From Bacillus vallismortis (GTDB lineage: Bacteria; Bacillota; Bacilli; Bacillales; Bacillaceae), in the NCBI RefSeq assembly GCF_004116955.1, contig NZ_CP026362.1, forward strand, positions 2,086,501 to 2,150,500: DNA of 64,000 nt, read 5' to 3'. Each line of letters starts with the position of its first letter. Within the stretch, counting starts at the first letter, position 1. The position numbers and the translations under genes were made by a program. Shown here piece by piece: positions 27,046 to 37,362 of the stretch. The notes under the pieces were generated by a model that was not told the origin of the DNA, searched no databases, and saw only the letters and a program-made list of their open reading frames with translations.

Positions 27046-29334
27046 ATGACAACCATCAAAACATCGAATTTAGGATTTCCGAGAATCGGACTGAACAGAG
27101 AATGGAAAAAAGCACTTGAAGCGTATTGGAAAGGCAGCACGGATAAAGATACATTTTTAAAACAAATCGACGACCTTTTTTTATCCGCAGTTAAAACACA
27201 AATTGACCAGCAGATTGATGTTGTGCCTGTTTCTGATTTCACACAGTATGACCATGTACTCGACACAGCCGTCAGCTTCAACTGGATTCCGAAACGATTC
27301 AGACATTTGACTGACGCTGCCGATACATACTTTGCGATCGCCCGCGGAATAAAAGACGCTGTATCCAGTGAAATGACAAAATGGTTTAATACAAATTACC
27401 ATTACATCGTTCCGGAATATGACGAGAGCATCGAATTCCGCCTGACAAGAAACAAACAGCTTGAAGACTATCGCCGGATCAAACAGGAATACGGTGTGGA
27501 GACCAAACCTGTGATTGTCGGCCCTTATACGTTCGTTACGCTTGCTAAGGGATATGAACCGTCTGAAGCAAAAGCGATCCAAAAACGCCTAGTCCCGTTA
27601 TATGTACAGCTTTTGAAAGAGCTTGAAGAAGAAGGCGTAAAATGGGTTCAAATCGATGAGCCGGCGCTCGTCACCGCCTCTAGCGAGGATGTCAGCGGCG
27701 CAAAAGAATTATTTGAAAGCATCACAGGTGAGCTTTCCTCCTTGAATGTGCTTTTGCAGACGTATTTTGATTCTGTTGATGCCTATGAAGAGCTGATCTC
27801 TTACCCGGTACAAGGAATTGGCCTTGATTTCGTTCACGATAAAGGCAGAAACCTGGAACAGCTGAAAACACACGGGTTTCCAGCAGACAAGGTGCTGGCA
27901 GCCGGCGTTATCGACGGACGCAACATTTGGAAAGCGGATCTCGAGGAACGCCTTGATGCCGTTCTTGATATTCTGAGCACTGCAAAGGTTGATGAACTGT
28001 GGATTCAGCCTTCCAGCAGCCTGCTGCACGTTCCGGTAGCGAAGCACCCTGATGAGCATCTGGAGAAGGATCTGCTGAACGGCTTATCCTATGCAAAAGA
28101 AAAGCTAGCCGAGCTGACAGCTTTGAAAGAAGGCTTGGTATCAGGAAAAGCGGCGATCAGCGAACAGATTCAGCAGGCGAAAACTGATATCCAGGCGCTC
28201 AAACAGTTTGCAACAGGCGCACATTCTGAACAAAAGAAAGAGCTTGAGCAACTAACCGATAAAGACTTTAAGCGCCCAATTCCGTTTGAAGAACGTTTAG
28301 CCGTGCAAAATGAATCTCTTGGCCTTCCGCTTTTGCCGACGACTACAATCGGAAGCTTCCCACAGTCCGCTGAAGTGCGGAGCGCGCGCCAAAAGTGGCG
28401 GAAAAATGAGTGGTCTGATGAACAGTATCAAAACTTTATCAATGAAGAAACAAAACGATGGATTGATATTCAGGAAGAATTGGAACTTGATGTCCTTGCT
28501 CATGGTGAATTTGAACGGACAGACATGGTCGAATACTTCGGTGAAAAGCTGGCCGGGTTCGCCTTCACAAAATACGCTTGGGTTCAATCATACGGCTCAC
28601 GCTGTGTCCGTCCGCCAGTCATTTACGGAGATGTTGAATTTATTGAACCGATGACAGTAAAAGACACAGTATATGCACAGTCCCTGACATCCAAGCATGT
28701 GAAAGGAATGCTGACCGGTCCTGTTACAATCTTAAACTGGTCTTTCCCTCGAAACGATATTTCGAGAAAAGAAATCGCCTTCCAAATCGGGCTCGCCCTT
28801 CGCAAAGAAGTAAAAGCGCTTGAAGACGCAGGCATTCAAATTATTCAAGTGGATGAACCGGCGTTGCGCGAAGGCCTGCCATTAAAAACCGAAGATTGGG
28901 ATGAGTATTTGACTTGGGCGGCGGAAGCATTCAGATTAACCACTTCATCCGTCAAAAACGAGACGCAAATCCATACGCATATGTGCTACAGCAACTTCGA
29001 AGACATCGTCGATACGATCAATGATCTTGATGCTGATGTGATTACAATCGAACACAGCAGAAGCCACGGAGGATTTTTAGATTACTTAAGAGAGCATCCG
29101 TATCTGAAGGGCTTAGGCCTAGGTGTTTATGACATTCACAGCCCCCGTGTGCCGTCAACTGAAGAAATGTACAACATTATCGTTGATGCGCTTGCCGTCT
29201 GCCCGACTGACCGCTTCTGGGTCAATCCAGACTGCGGTTTGAAAACAAGACAGCAGGAAGAAACGGTTGCAGCATTGAAAAACATGGTCGAAGCCGCAAA
29301 ACAGGCAAGAGCTCAGCAGACACAGCTTGTATAA
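27046..29334 (+). CDS. metE: Cobalamin-independent methionine synthase MetE
   Basis: 762 residues, the normal length. The N-terminal barrel starts [20 protein letters not shown]. The catalytic C-terminal barrel has [27 protein letters not shown], zinc ligands in [10 protein letters not shown] and [11 protein letters not shown], and [13 protein letters not shown]. It transfers methyl from methyl-tetrahydrofolate-Glu3 to homocysteine in the cytosol. AAAGGAGGAG precedes the ATG. Confidence 0.97.
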   Translation: MTTIKTSNLGFPRIGLNREWKKALEAYWKGSTDKDTFLKQIDDLFLSAVKTQIDQQIDVVPVSDFTQYDHVLDTAVSFNWIPKRFRHLTDAADTYFAIARGIKDAVSSEMTKWFNTNYHYIVPEYDESIEFRLTRNKQLEDYRRIKQEYGVETKPVIVGPYTFVTLAKGYEPSEAKAIQKRLVPLYVQLLKELEEEGVKWVQIDEPALVTASSEDVSGAKELFESITGELSSLNVLLQTYFDSVDAYEELISYPVQGIGLDFVHDKGRNLEQLKTHGFPADKVLAAGVIDGRNIWKADLEERLDAVLDILSTAKVDELWIQPSSSLLHVPVAKHPDEHLEKDLLNGLSYAKEKLAELTALKEGLVSGKAAISEQIQQAKTDIQALKQFATGAHSEQKKELEQLTDKDFKRPIPFEERLAVQNESLGLPLLPTTTIGSFPQSAEVRSARQKWRKNEWSDEQYQNFINEETKRWIDIQEELELDVLAHGEFERTDMVEYFGEKLAGFAFTKYAWVQSYGSRCVRPPVIYGDVEFIEPMTVKDTVYAQSLTSKHVKGMLTGPVTILNWSFPRNDISRKEIAFQIGLALRKEVKALEDAGIQIIQVDEPALREGLPLKTEDWDEYLTWAAEAFRLTTSSVKNETQIHTHMCYSNFEDIVDTINDLDADVITIEHSRSHGGFLDYLREHPYLKGLGLGVYDIHSPRVPSTEEMYNIIVDALAVCPTDRFWVNPDCGLKTRQQEETVAALKNMVEAAKQARAQQTQLV

Positions 29335-29338
29335 AACG

Positions 29339-29371
29339 ACACCATCTGTCTTTGGCAGATGGTTTTTTCTA
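29339..29371 (+). terminator. Terminator of metE
   Basis: ACCATCTG/CAGATGGT followed by TTTTTTCT. Confidence 0.88.
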
Positions 29372-29509
29372 TTAGAAAGCGGAAATCGGTTTCCGATGCT
29401 TCCCGTCTCCTTCTACTACTATTTTGGCTGTTCCATTTTCATCACATTCCACAAGGCTCAATGATGTATCATGTATGTAAGCAGAATTCCAAATGTCATT
29501 AAGGCGTTT
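29372..29509 (-). pseudogene. C-terminal remnant of a histidine phosphatase
   Basis: A 45-codon open tail reads KRLNDIWNSAYIHDTSLSLV, then ECDENGTAKIVVEGDGKHRK and PISAF, stop. This is the C-terminal end of a phosphoglycerate-mutase-like phosphatase. A stop precedes it and no start or catalytic part is present. The matching N-terminal part is found on the same strand at 41180-41564, so one gene has been split by the pectin island. The ~30-40 residues carrying the second catalytic histidine are missing from both halves. Confidence 0.7.
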
Positions 29510-29567
29510 TCACCGTAACAGGTTATAGGCAAACCCTTACCATATTTATTCACTCAATTCAGATGAT

Positions 29568-29660
29568 TAAGATTGACACCCGAGTAGGTGGGGGTGACTA
29601 ACCCCCAACCTCTCATACCGCCGTTGCACCGTCGTTTCATCTAAGTCCAACGCATGTTCT
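29568..29660 (-). other. Probable 3' relic of a group II intron
   Basis: On the minus strand GACGGTGCAACGGCGGTATG, AGAGG, the stem GGGGGTTAGTCACCCCC and CCTACTCG resemble the segment following the reverse-transcriptase gene in many Firmicute group II introns. No reverse-transcriptase frame, 5' end or full domain V is visible, so it would be a relic. The rest of 29510-29766 holds nothing I recognise. Confidence 0.45.
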
Positions 29661-29766
29661 GATATCGGTTAGCTAGACCCTTGCGCCTTTTTTGTTTGTA
29701 GTTGTGTCAGTATCTGGACTGGCTGCACAAGGTCTGGTTGTACCCGAAGTCCCACTCTCCTCACTA

Positions 29767-32700
29767 TTACCGCTTTTCCTTCTTTTTTGTTTTGACAGAC
29801 TTTGATGGCCCTGTTGTAGATTCATTGCCTACTGCGTCAATTGCTTCTATTTTAAAGGTATACTTTGTTCCTGCTGCCAGCCCCGATACTTTATAACTGC
29901 TTTCTGTAACGGTAGCAAGTTCAGTTTCATCTTGATATACTTTATAACCGCTAACCTTGTCACTAGCCCCACTCCAGGTCAAAGTGAGGCCTGTATCTGT
30001 TACATTCGAGGTTTTTAACTTTCCTTTGTTCCATAGAGTTGTTGTATCTTCTTTAATCACCTCAACACCATCAACGATTAGTTTGATGTCACTGAAGGTA
30101 ATGTCAGCATTTCTCGCTACAAACATTCCTACATAAACGTAATCGGAATCAATACTTGTTAATTTAAAATCAAAACCTCCTGTAATCGTAGCTTCAGTCC
30201 CAAACATAGCAGCATAGCCATCTGAATTGCTCTCAATCCGAAGGTTAACCGTATCTCCTGGGGATATTGGGCTCTCAGCCGTTCCACCTTGAGTAAGCAC
30301 TCCACTCTTCCTTGCAAAGGAATTCCAATACCTTCCGTCTGCTGCTTTTGTCAGTTTCAAAGGTGCTGCTGCAACATAATCACCCAGAGCTGTCGTCATA
30401 TTCGAATCAATGTACATTTCGTCTCTGGCCATCAAACCAAAGGATACTTGATCGTTGTATTCAAAACGATTAATCTTAGCTTTTGCAGTCAGCTTAAATG
30501 TACTGTTTGCAGGAACCTTATAGTAATACATCGCAAGCCCATCCACGTTACTAGCAATTTTCCCCTTATTATTCCTAACAGCGATGTGCATATTTCCACC
30601 ATCATCGGTTTCTAAGGTTTGATTTTCCGTATTTGGACTACCACCAACATTACCAAAAACCGTACCTTTCCAAATTCCATAGTCAGCCCATAACTCACTT
30701 TGCGGCAATTCACCTGTATAAGATGGTTCCTCGTAATTTGGATTAGAAACGAGTATATCTGCTTTCGTTGGTGCTTGTGTATCAATTACATGCTCAGCTA
30801 GCCCACTAATGCCTAATGCCTTAATCGTCTTGGTGATAAGGTGTGCATGATAGGCTGCACCCCATATATTAGTGTGGGTATTATCTACACTTTCCGATTT
30901 CGACGATGTCCATGAATGTAGATACAACGTTTCATCCGGACCTAATTGATCATATACATTTTTCGTTAATGTTGTCATATCTACTACTGGAATTTCTAAA
31001 TCAACGCCTAAATTTCGGATGGCTTGTGCATAATCTCCACCTTCAAATTCTCCAGAACTGGCTGTAATATGAAGATTCGAATTACTCCACTCACCAGTTG
31101 ATGTTCTTCTTACAATTGGGGTAGTCAAGATGACTTGAGTTCCTGCCGCTTGAGCCTGCTTAATATAATTCTCATACAAAGAGTTCGCAAAGGATCCCTG
31201 ATCCGAATAGGTTCCATTGGGATTTGTATATCTGTCAACTTCATGCTTCTCATCGTTATGCCCAAAACCTATTAATAAGTAATCTCCGCTCTTCATACCG
31301 TTTAGTAACGTTTGATACTCAGGATCAGCGATATAGCTTTTTGAACTTCTTCCTGACAATGCAAGATTTTGTATAGTGAATGAGCCACCCAAATAATTTT
31401 CGATATGAGTCCCCCAACCATATCTTGGATAATAGTAGTTGTCTGAGAAGGCACTTACGGTTGAATCGCCAACAATCCAAATGGTTGAAGTAGGATCAGT
31501 CGTTTTTGCTGTTATTGTCACCTTTATGATAACTCCCGGAGCAAAACCGTCTACGGTTCCGTGAACTTTCACTGTTCCAACCTTTGTAGTGTCAACCGTA
31601 TCCCAGGTCACATCCACATCCTTTTGAGTTCCATCACTGTATACCACTTTTACAGTTTGTGGAAGTTCAGCTGCATTTCCTTGAGTTACAGCTATATCTT
31701 CTGGTTGTACGATTGAAGTTATGATAGGTTGCTCCGGTACAGCAGATAGACTGTTAATTAAAGCTTGTGTTTCATTCGTCCAATAGTTATCTAACTCTTT
31801 TGTATAAACGCCGTTTTCATCACGAGTAAAAACACTTACTTCGCTGCGTGAATTAACTTCAAATAGTACACTCCCCTTACCGTCTACAGCGCCTACTCTT
31901 ACAGGTGGAATCACGTAGCTGGAGATGTTATATCCAAGGTCCTGTATTCCCTTGGTTAGTAAACCACTGTTATAAAATCCTCCAATTTTATTATTGTGAG
32001 TTGAATCGGCAGGATTCATGATAGCCCTAGCTACAGGAGAGACTCCATTATTGGCTGCAGGATCATTTTTATATGCCTTTTCAAAGGATTCCTTTGTCAA
32101 ATCAAACATATTAATGACCTCAACACCCTGCTCTTCACCCAACTGCTCAACGGCTTTTACATAAGCATTATTGGACGTTGTTATTGTTCCTGTTGTAGTA
32201 TCCGTTGCATCATGATGAGGCCTAATCGTTCCATCGGAGTTAAAATATTGTCTTGAAACCGGAGTTACTAAAATAGGTGTGGCACCTGAATTTCTTGCTA
32301 CATCAATATATTGCTGCAAATACCACTTGAAGGTACCGCTTGTATATGGAAAATACTCTGGCCCATATTTTGAAAGGCTCTCCGGCGTTGCTTCCTTCAT
32401 ACCCGGAACAGAAGGGTAAATACCATGTTCATCCGATTCTCCCATAGAGACAAATCTATCTAAAAGATATCCAGTTTGATTTGATGAATCATTATGTCCA
32501 AACTGAATCAGCAAGTAGTCACCAGCTGCAATAGTCGAAGCAATTTTATCAAGACTTCCCTCATTGATAAAGCTTCTCGAGCTTCTACCTCCGTTCGCAT
32601 AGTTCACAATATTCACTTTATCGTCATTAAAAAAGCTCTGTAAATATTCTCCCCAGCCACCTGAGCCTGATGATGAGCCATAAGTCTTAACCGTTGAATC

Positions 32701-35700
32701 ACCTGCTAAATAAATATTTACACGCTCTCCATCCGGAATTTCATTATCTCCGCCACCGGATGAGCCAGCCTTAACCAAATTGTCAAGCTGAACAGACATC
32801 GGAGTGCTCTTTAAACCATTAACGGTTTCCGGTGTAACAACAGCCTTAATATAATAACCTTCATCGGCACTAGTTATCTTATAATTTTTTGAGATATACG
32901 CTGTTGTTGCATGGATTAACGTTTCCGTTCCATCAGGACTTACCTTATACCACTGGATTAACGAACTGTCGTTTTGATTATCATTTGGATCCTTAAACTC
33001 ATAACCTAAGCTAATCGTGTTTCCGGTGTAAGGCATATTAATATCATCGTCTGTTGTAAAGAAAGGATTAATCTTAAATGTCGGAGCAGCATCACTGTCA
33101 GCTGAATAGTAAGATGGTTTCCACCCTCCGAGGTAATTCTCAACATTTATAGCGTCTGCTTGTTTTTTTGTCAAAACGGGTACTCTTCTTTGCGATGTAT
33201 CGACAGCTTTACCATTATAAGTTGTGTTGTATTCTGCATAATTTGCATTTTCAGGTTGATTGCCAGACATCTCATGCCAACCGCTTGGATTCATGATATC
33301 GCTTGTCTGAAGCTTAGTATTTAGGAAGGTTACTTTTGCCCCTGCTCCCCATGGTCTTCCAAAATAACCAGGTGAAAACAGCTTTTCACTGTCTGCCGTA
33401 ATTGTACTGTTCCTAAACAGGTACCCATAGGAAGCTGTATCTTTCGCTGCTGTTATATAACCGCCAACAGCCTGCTCACTGTAACCAGCAAAATTCAATG
33501 TAACATTATCAAATACTACGTTCCCATCACCAAATATATAATCTGTGTTGCCTTCTATAAAAGAGTTCTTAAAATAACTGCGATTCGTACCTGTATAAAG
33601 GGTATCCTGACTTCCAAGAAAACGACAGTTCAAAAATTCTGCACGGTCTCCCTCCATGATCATTGCTGCCGCTCTTTCTGTAGCTGCTTTTGACGTAACA
33701 TCAGTAAAAGAATTTCTTTCTACATTTATAGAGCTTCCAGCTACATTGGCCAACTCCACACCATCTGCTAATTCCTCATCTGTCACATATTTGTTAAAGG
33801 AATTTTCAAATATGATGTTTTGAGCTTTGAAGTTTTCTGCAGCACTGGTGACATACACAGTACCTCCCCATTTACTGGCGGTATTTTTGGAATACTGATC
33901 AAATGCCCTCTCTTCATCATAGAAGCCGTCATCCCCGATGCTGTAATATTTATATCCAATACCGTAATACCACGTAATTTTCACTTGCGTATTTGGATCA
34001 CTGGTTGGGTTTGGATTGGAATTCACAAGGGAAATGTATGGAGTTTGTATTACAAGCTGCTCCCTGTATACCCCCGGCGCAATATGAATGGTGATTCGCT
34101 GCTCTTCATTGCTCGGGTTCATTCTGGCCGCTACAGCAAGAGCTTCCTTCACTGTATGATAGTTATGTTCCTTTGAGCTATCACCAACATATAAGTCAGC
34201 AACCCATGAAAGGGGCTCTGGCTCCGAATGGTTAACAAACAGAATATCCTTTGTCGTATCCTGTCCACTAATAACGACGTGAGTGCTTGTGCTATCATTC
34301 TCAGAACTAGTCGCTGTAACGCTGTACACTCCTTCTCTGAGACTAACCGTATATCCTCCGTTCGAAACGGTCCCGGAATACACGTATCCATCATTAACAT
34401 TAGTAAATGTCATACTTGAAATTTGAGCTGTTGATGATAATCCCTGGAATGTACCTGTTGCCGTATATACTGGTTTTTTATCAACTGTAATATCCTGAAT
34501 AGTGTCAGCGCTTACATTTATTCGACCACCATCAACAACTTCATAATCATTGACACCAGAAATAATGGCTGTATACAGCAGTCCATCCTGAACATCAGCT
34601 GTAAATGTCATGTCCTGTGTATTAACTGTGGCTGTAACTGGTGAAGCAAGGCTACCCTCTTCAGGATGAAACTTGATTTGTAATTTACTTACATCATAAC
34701 TGCTGTCAAAGCCCATAATATCCCCTCTTACTGTGACAAGCTGGTTAGCCACAACATCTAAGCTAATCGTTTTCCCCATTGCAATATCAGACGTTGACGT
34801 GCTAACTACCTTGGTTTCATCAGTAAATCTGTATTCCGGAACACCCTTTAAAGTGGCAATATACTCATAACCAGTTGCTAAAACTGCATCAAAGGTATTG
34901 TCTGCATTCATATTCACTGTAGTTGTATCACCTGTTGCCTGATTCGTAAACGTAAGTGCATAATCTGTAGAAATATCACTGCCATTTACATTCACAGCGC
35001 CACTTACCTTAACTCCAGGAGTTCTAACTACTCGATGGAACCAAGGCTTTCCTCCTGAAGTCGCTGAAACATAAATTTGATAGGAGCCTGAATACTGTGC
35101 TATAAACTCAACTTTTTGTGCTGTTCTAGTAAAATCAGCAGCACTATCCTGAACTTCCGAAGTATCCGGTGTTACGGTTACTTTTGAACCGTCTATACTT
35201 ACCGCTGCGTGAACGAAGTGGATGGTTTCATCTCCATTGCTTGTGCCACCATATACCGTAATTTTATCTCCTGCAACAACATGCTCCAGAGTCAAAAACC
35301 TTCTCTCTGTACCTCCCGTACCATTTGCGTAATAAACGCCGTTTGATTGATATCCATCCTCATAACTGTGCTCTTGATTTTCCCAGCTACCAGAGGAGTT
35401 ATCACCGACAGTCGTGCCATCAGCTTTATCATAATAAGACCTGTCACTTGTAACTGGATTAGCTACGGTTAAATCACCATAAGAAGTGGTTTCAAATGTA
35501 CCAGATTTAATGGTGGTTTTCTTGTCAAGAATATCGGGTGTGATATTGTTGTTGTATAATTCCCCCGGCGTTTGGATTCCCCCAAAATCCCATACATCAA
35601 TTTTTCTGCTGTTAGATGTGTCACTGGCTAATGCTAAACCACCAATACTGTTTAAGGCTAAGGTGAAAAGCGTTGTAAATACAAGGGCTTTCCTAAAAGC

Positions 35701-35721
35701 TTTTCTAGACTTGCTTTGCAT
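29767..35721 (-). CDS. Secreted multidomain pectin esterase, CE8-CE12-CE12
   Basis: 1984 residues from ATG 35721 (MQSKSRKAFRKALVF) behind GAGAGGGG. After a signal peptide (cleavage near GGLALA) come a beta-rich N-terminal domain and three carboxypeptidase-regulatory-like repeats. A CE8 pectin methylesterase follows (~525-870) with LGSQDTLY, GNTDYIFGDG and GRPW intact. Next are two SGNH rhamnogalacturonan acetylesterases (CE12): one near ~1005 (AGDSTVKTYG, NGGRSSRS, QFGHND, DSTH) and one near ~1415 (VGDSTVSAF, LSGRSSKS, GFGHND, DNTH), with a bacterial Ig-like domain between. A carbohydrate-binding-like module and a fibronectin III domain end the protein. It should remove methyl and acetyl groups from pectin outside the cell. 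No wall anchor is seen. Confidence 0.88.
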   Translation of the reverse strand: MQSKSRKAFRKALVFTTLFTLALNSIGGLALASDTSNSRKIDVWDFGGIQTPGELYNNNITPDILDKKTTIKSGTFETTSYGDLTVANPVTSDRSYYDKADGTTVGDNSSGSWENQEHSYEDGYQSNGVYYANGTGGTERRFLTLEHVVAGDKITVYGGTSNGDETIHFVHAAVSIDGSKVTVTPDTSEVQDSAADFTRTAQKVEFIAQYSGSYQIYVSATSGGKPWFHRVVRTPGVKVSGAVNVNGSDISTDYALTFTNQATGDTTTVNMNADNTFDAVLATGYEYIATLKGVPEYRFTDETKVVSTSTSDIAMGKTISLDVVANQLVTVRGDIMGFDSSYDVSKLQIKFHPEEGSLASPVTATVNTQDMTFTADVQDGLLYTAIISGVNDYEVVDGGRINVSADTIQDITVDKKPVYTATGTFQGLSSTAQISSMTFTNVNDGYVYSGTVSNGGYTVSLREGVYSVTATSSENDSTSTHVVISGQDTTKDILFVNHSEPEPLSWVADLYVGDSSKEHNYHTVKEALAVAARMNPSNEEQRITIHIAPGVYREQLVIQTPYISLVNSNPNPTSDPNTQVKITWYYGIGYKYYSIGDDGFYDEERAFDQYSKNTASKWGGTVYVTSAAENFKAQNIIFENSFNKYVTDEELADGVELANVAGSSINVERNSFTDVTSKAATERAAAMIMEGDRAEFLNCRFLGSQDTLYTGTNRSYFKNSFIEGNTDYIFGDGNVVFDNVTLNFAGYSEQAVGGYITAAKDTASYGYLFRNSTITADSEKLFSPGYFGRPWGAGAKVTFLNTKLQTSDIMNPSGWHEMSGNQPENANYAEYNTTYNGKAVDTSQRRVPVLTKKQADAINVENYLGGWKPSYYSADSDAAPTFKINPFFTTDDDINMPYTGNTISLGYEFKDPNDNQNDSSLIQWYKVSPDGTETLIHATTAYISKNYKITSADEGYYIKAVVTPETVNGLKSTPMSVQLDNLVKAGSSGGGDNEIPDGERVNIYLAGDSTVKTYGSSSGSGGWGEYLQSFFNDDKVNIVNYANGGRSSRSFINEGSLDKIASTIAAGDYLLIQFGHNDSSNQTGYLLDRFVSMGESDEHGIYPSVPGMKEATPESLSKYGPEYFPYTSGTFKWYLQQYIDVARNSGATPILVTPVSRQYFNSDGTIRPHHDATDTTTGTITTSNNAYVKAVEQLGEEQGVEVINMFDLTKESFEKAYKNDPAANNGVSPVARAIMNPADSTHNNKIGGFYNSGLLTKGIQDLGYNISSYVIPPVRVGAVDGKGSVLFEVNSRSEVSVFTRDENGVYTKELDNYWTNETQALINSLSAVPEQPIITSIVQPEDIAVTQGNAAELPQTVKVVYSDGTQKDVDVTWDTVDTTKVGTVKVHGTVDGFAPGVIIKVTITAKTTDPTSTIWIVGDSTVSAFSDNYYYPRYGWGTHIENYLGGSFTIQNLALSGRSSKSYIADPEYQTLLNGMKSGDYLLIGFGHNDEKHEVDRYTNPNGTYSDQGSFANSLYENYIKQAQAAGTQVILTTPIVRRTSTGEWSNSNLHITASSGEFEGGDYAQAIRNLGVDLEIPVVDMTTLTKNVYDQLGPDETLYLHSWTSSKSESVDNTHTNIWGAAYHAHLITKTIKALGISGLAEHVIDTQAPTKADILVSNPNYEEPSYTGELPQSELWADYGIWKGTVFGNVGGSPNTENQTLETDDGGNMHIAVRNNKGKIASNVDGLAMYYYKVPANSTFKLTAKAKINRFEYNDQVSFGLMARDEMYIDSNMTTALGDYVAAAPLKLTKAADGRYWNSFARKSGVLTQGGTAESPISPGDTVNLRIESNSDGYAAMFGTEATITGGFDFKLTSIDSDYVYVGMFVARNADITFSDIKLIVDGVEVIKEDTTTLWNKGKLKTSNVTDTGLTLTWSGASDKVSGYKVYQDETELATVTESSYKVSGLAAGTKYTFKIEAIDAVGNESTTGPSKSVKTKKKEKR

Positions 35722-35913
35722 TATTACACCCCTCTCAATAATTGGTGATAGTTCTTTAAATTCATGATCCCTCAAAGACATATTAGGAGATTAAATGGAT
35801 TCGTCCGCTTTCGCATTTTTATCTAACAGCCATTATTCAACTAGATCGGACATCCCTTAATAATCGAATAGTGTGTCACCTCCTCTTTCATCTTTTCCTA
35901 GGTCTGCATAAGT

Positions 35914-35944
35914 ATTATGAAGGTTGACACAATGTCAAAGTCAA
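35914..35944 (-). promoter_or_regulatory. MerR-type promoter and operator of the esterase gene
   Basis: TTGACT (35944-35939) and CATAAT (35919-35914) are 19 bases apart, the overlong spacer that MerR regulators correct. The spacer contains the perfect inverted repeat TTGACA-TTG-TGTCAA (35938-35924). The MerR-family gene lies immediately upstream and ends beside the -35. Confidence 0.8.
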
Positions 35945-35957
35945 TAAAGCGCTTACA
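35944..35957. promoter_or_regulatory. Candidate cre (CcpA) site by the esterase promoter
   Basis: TGTAAGCGCTTTAT on the minus strand matches the cre core TGWNANCGNTNW with two mismatches at the end. It abuts the -35 and overlaps the regulator's stop codon. Glucose repression of the esterase is inferred. Confidence 0.45.
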
Positions 35958-36777
35958 TTTTTGTTATAGGAATACCTAGTAAAATATACTGTATCTCTTG
36001 ATTCTCTTCCAACACATTGGCAACTACAATCCCAATAATATCACCAGTCACCTGTAAATTGTGATCCTCCATATATTGAAAAGGTTCATTAAGTAAAAAT
36101 TTCTTTAAACTATTAGACTTACTGGCCTCGTCAATAGTTAACGGTAGCTTGGCCATAGTGAGCAGAGATTTGCGTTTATCATATTTTTCCGTATATTCAT
36201 TATGTGCTATCTGATATTTTTCTAAATGGACGCTCTTTATGGCCCAACCTGCATTTAAAATGATATGGTCTCTTTCAACGTCTTCCTTTCGTATTAAGTA
36301 AATCCTTTGTACCTCAGGTGATACATTCAAAAATTTTTGTACAGTTACTAGTCTATTAGGTTCTTTTAAAATCTTATCCCCACTTTGATAAAGTACATAT
36401 GACAAATCAACGCAATCTCTGATATAGCAATGGTTTAAGCCATTCGCCTTTTTCATTAGAACCAAATCATCTTTTAATCTATGTCTTAAATTTTTTAAAT
36501 AGCTAATCTTATTGTCAAAATCCTCTATTTTCCTCTCAAATGCAGTTATTAACCCTGGCAATTCACTGCTCTTCATCTCGTCTATTTCAGGAAGTGTAAA
36601 ATCATACTTCCGCAATAACTTTAGGTTCATTAACATGATAATATCTTCTTCATGATAATATCGGTAGTTACTAGTTTCAGATCGTTTCGAAGTAATATAG
36701 CCCATTTTTTCGTATCTTCGGATTGTGTTAGTGGAAAAGTTAAGTAAAGCCGCTACCTCACTAATCTTGTATTTCAT
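35953..36777 (-). CDS. MerR-family regulator with C-terminal effector domain
   Basis: 274 residues. An N-terminal MerR helix-turn-helix (KISEVAALLNFSTNTIRRYE, wing SNYRYYHEED), a coiled-coil dimerisation helix (~75-115), and a ~155-residue C-terminal domain ending IQYILLGIPITKM that looks like the BmrR/GyrI-type ligand-binding fold. No cysteine pair for a metal site is evident in the linker, so an organic effector is more likely. TGAGGAGAGG precedes the ATG. It lies 232 bases upstream of the esterase on the same strand with the 19-bp-spacer promoter between them, so it is the probable activator. Confidence 0.85.
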   Translation of the reverse strand: MKYKISEVAALLNFSTNTIRRYEKMGYITSKRSETSNYRYYHEEDIIMLMNLKLLRKYDFTLPEIDEMKSSELPGLITAFERKIEDFDNKISYLKNLRHRLKDDLVLMKKANGLNHCYIRDCVDLSYVLYQSGDKILKEPNRLVTVQKFLNVSPEVQRIYLIRKEDVERDHIILNAGWAIKSVHLEKYQIAHNEYTEKYDKRKSLLTMAKLPLTIDEASKSNSLKKFLLNEPFQYMEDHNLQVTGDIIGIVVANVLEENQEIQYILLGIPITKM

Positions 36778-36839
36778 AACAACCTCTCCTCAAAGTTTAG
36801 TGTATACTTCTTCACATCTATTTCCATCTTTTAGTGTGT

Positions 36840-37348
36840 TTTCTGTACGATTCGATACCACTGTTGCTCCACACTAAGGAATCTTTAGTAAACCTGCTAG
36901 CAAGTATTTTCTTGATTACTTGATGTTCTCGTCTTCAAACAAATTGCTTGCTTCGTGCTCTTTGGATAGTTTCTTAGTTTTTCTGCGTACTCTTGAATCT
37001 TGACCTTCTCCTTCAGGTTCAACTTGATCTTTCTCGGATTTAGATTATGTTTGAACTCTCGGGAGGTGGTCAAAGTCTTTTGAGGTCGAGTCTCCATTTA
37101 CCCGGGAGTAGAACTTTATCTGTGAAAACGGAGCGATATTTAAGCATATGTAAGTCACATGTTTCTAAAGAGAGACAGCTCTCAACGTGGACTGAAGAGC
37201 GCTTCCTCTTCTCATGACTTTTAATGGCCAGGACGATCTTACCATCTCTGTCGGTGCCTGACAGCGGATTTCGGGAATTTTCTTTTGCAACTCCCTTACT
37301 ATAAAGGTTTCAAAGTAAGTTGATTACACCTAATATTCAGTTCATTAT
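36840..37348. other. Gene-free stretch with possible decayed coding remnants
   Basis: No intact gene. On the minus strand, pieces open in different frames read protein-like (for example KSHEKRKRSSVHVESCLSL and VRRKTKKLSKEHEASNLFED), suggesting a frameshifted remnant. I could not assign a family. The 66-codon frame at 36897-37097 lacks a ribosome-binding site and is not called. Confidence 0.3.
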
Positions 37349-37362
37349 TGACAGCGCTTTCA
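37349..37362. promoter_or_regulatory. cre (CcpA) site upstream of the pectate lyase
   Basis: TGACAGCGCTTTCA matches the cre consensus TGWNANCGNTNWCA at every defined position. It lies about 190 bases before the pectate lyase start. The palindrome ACAACGTTGT (37383-37392), a possible LacI-type half-operator, follows. Catabolite repression of the lyase is inferred. Confidence 0.65.

Noticed and set aside
36897..37097. 66-codon minus-strand frame
   Set aside because: No ribosome-binding site, low-complexity basic composition and no family resemblance; noted only as a possible decayed remnant.
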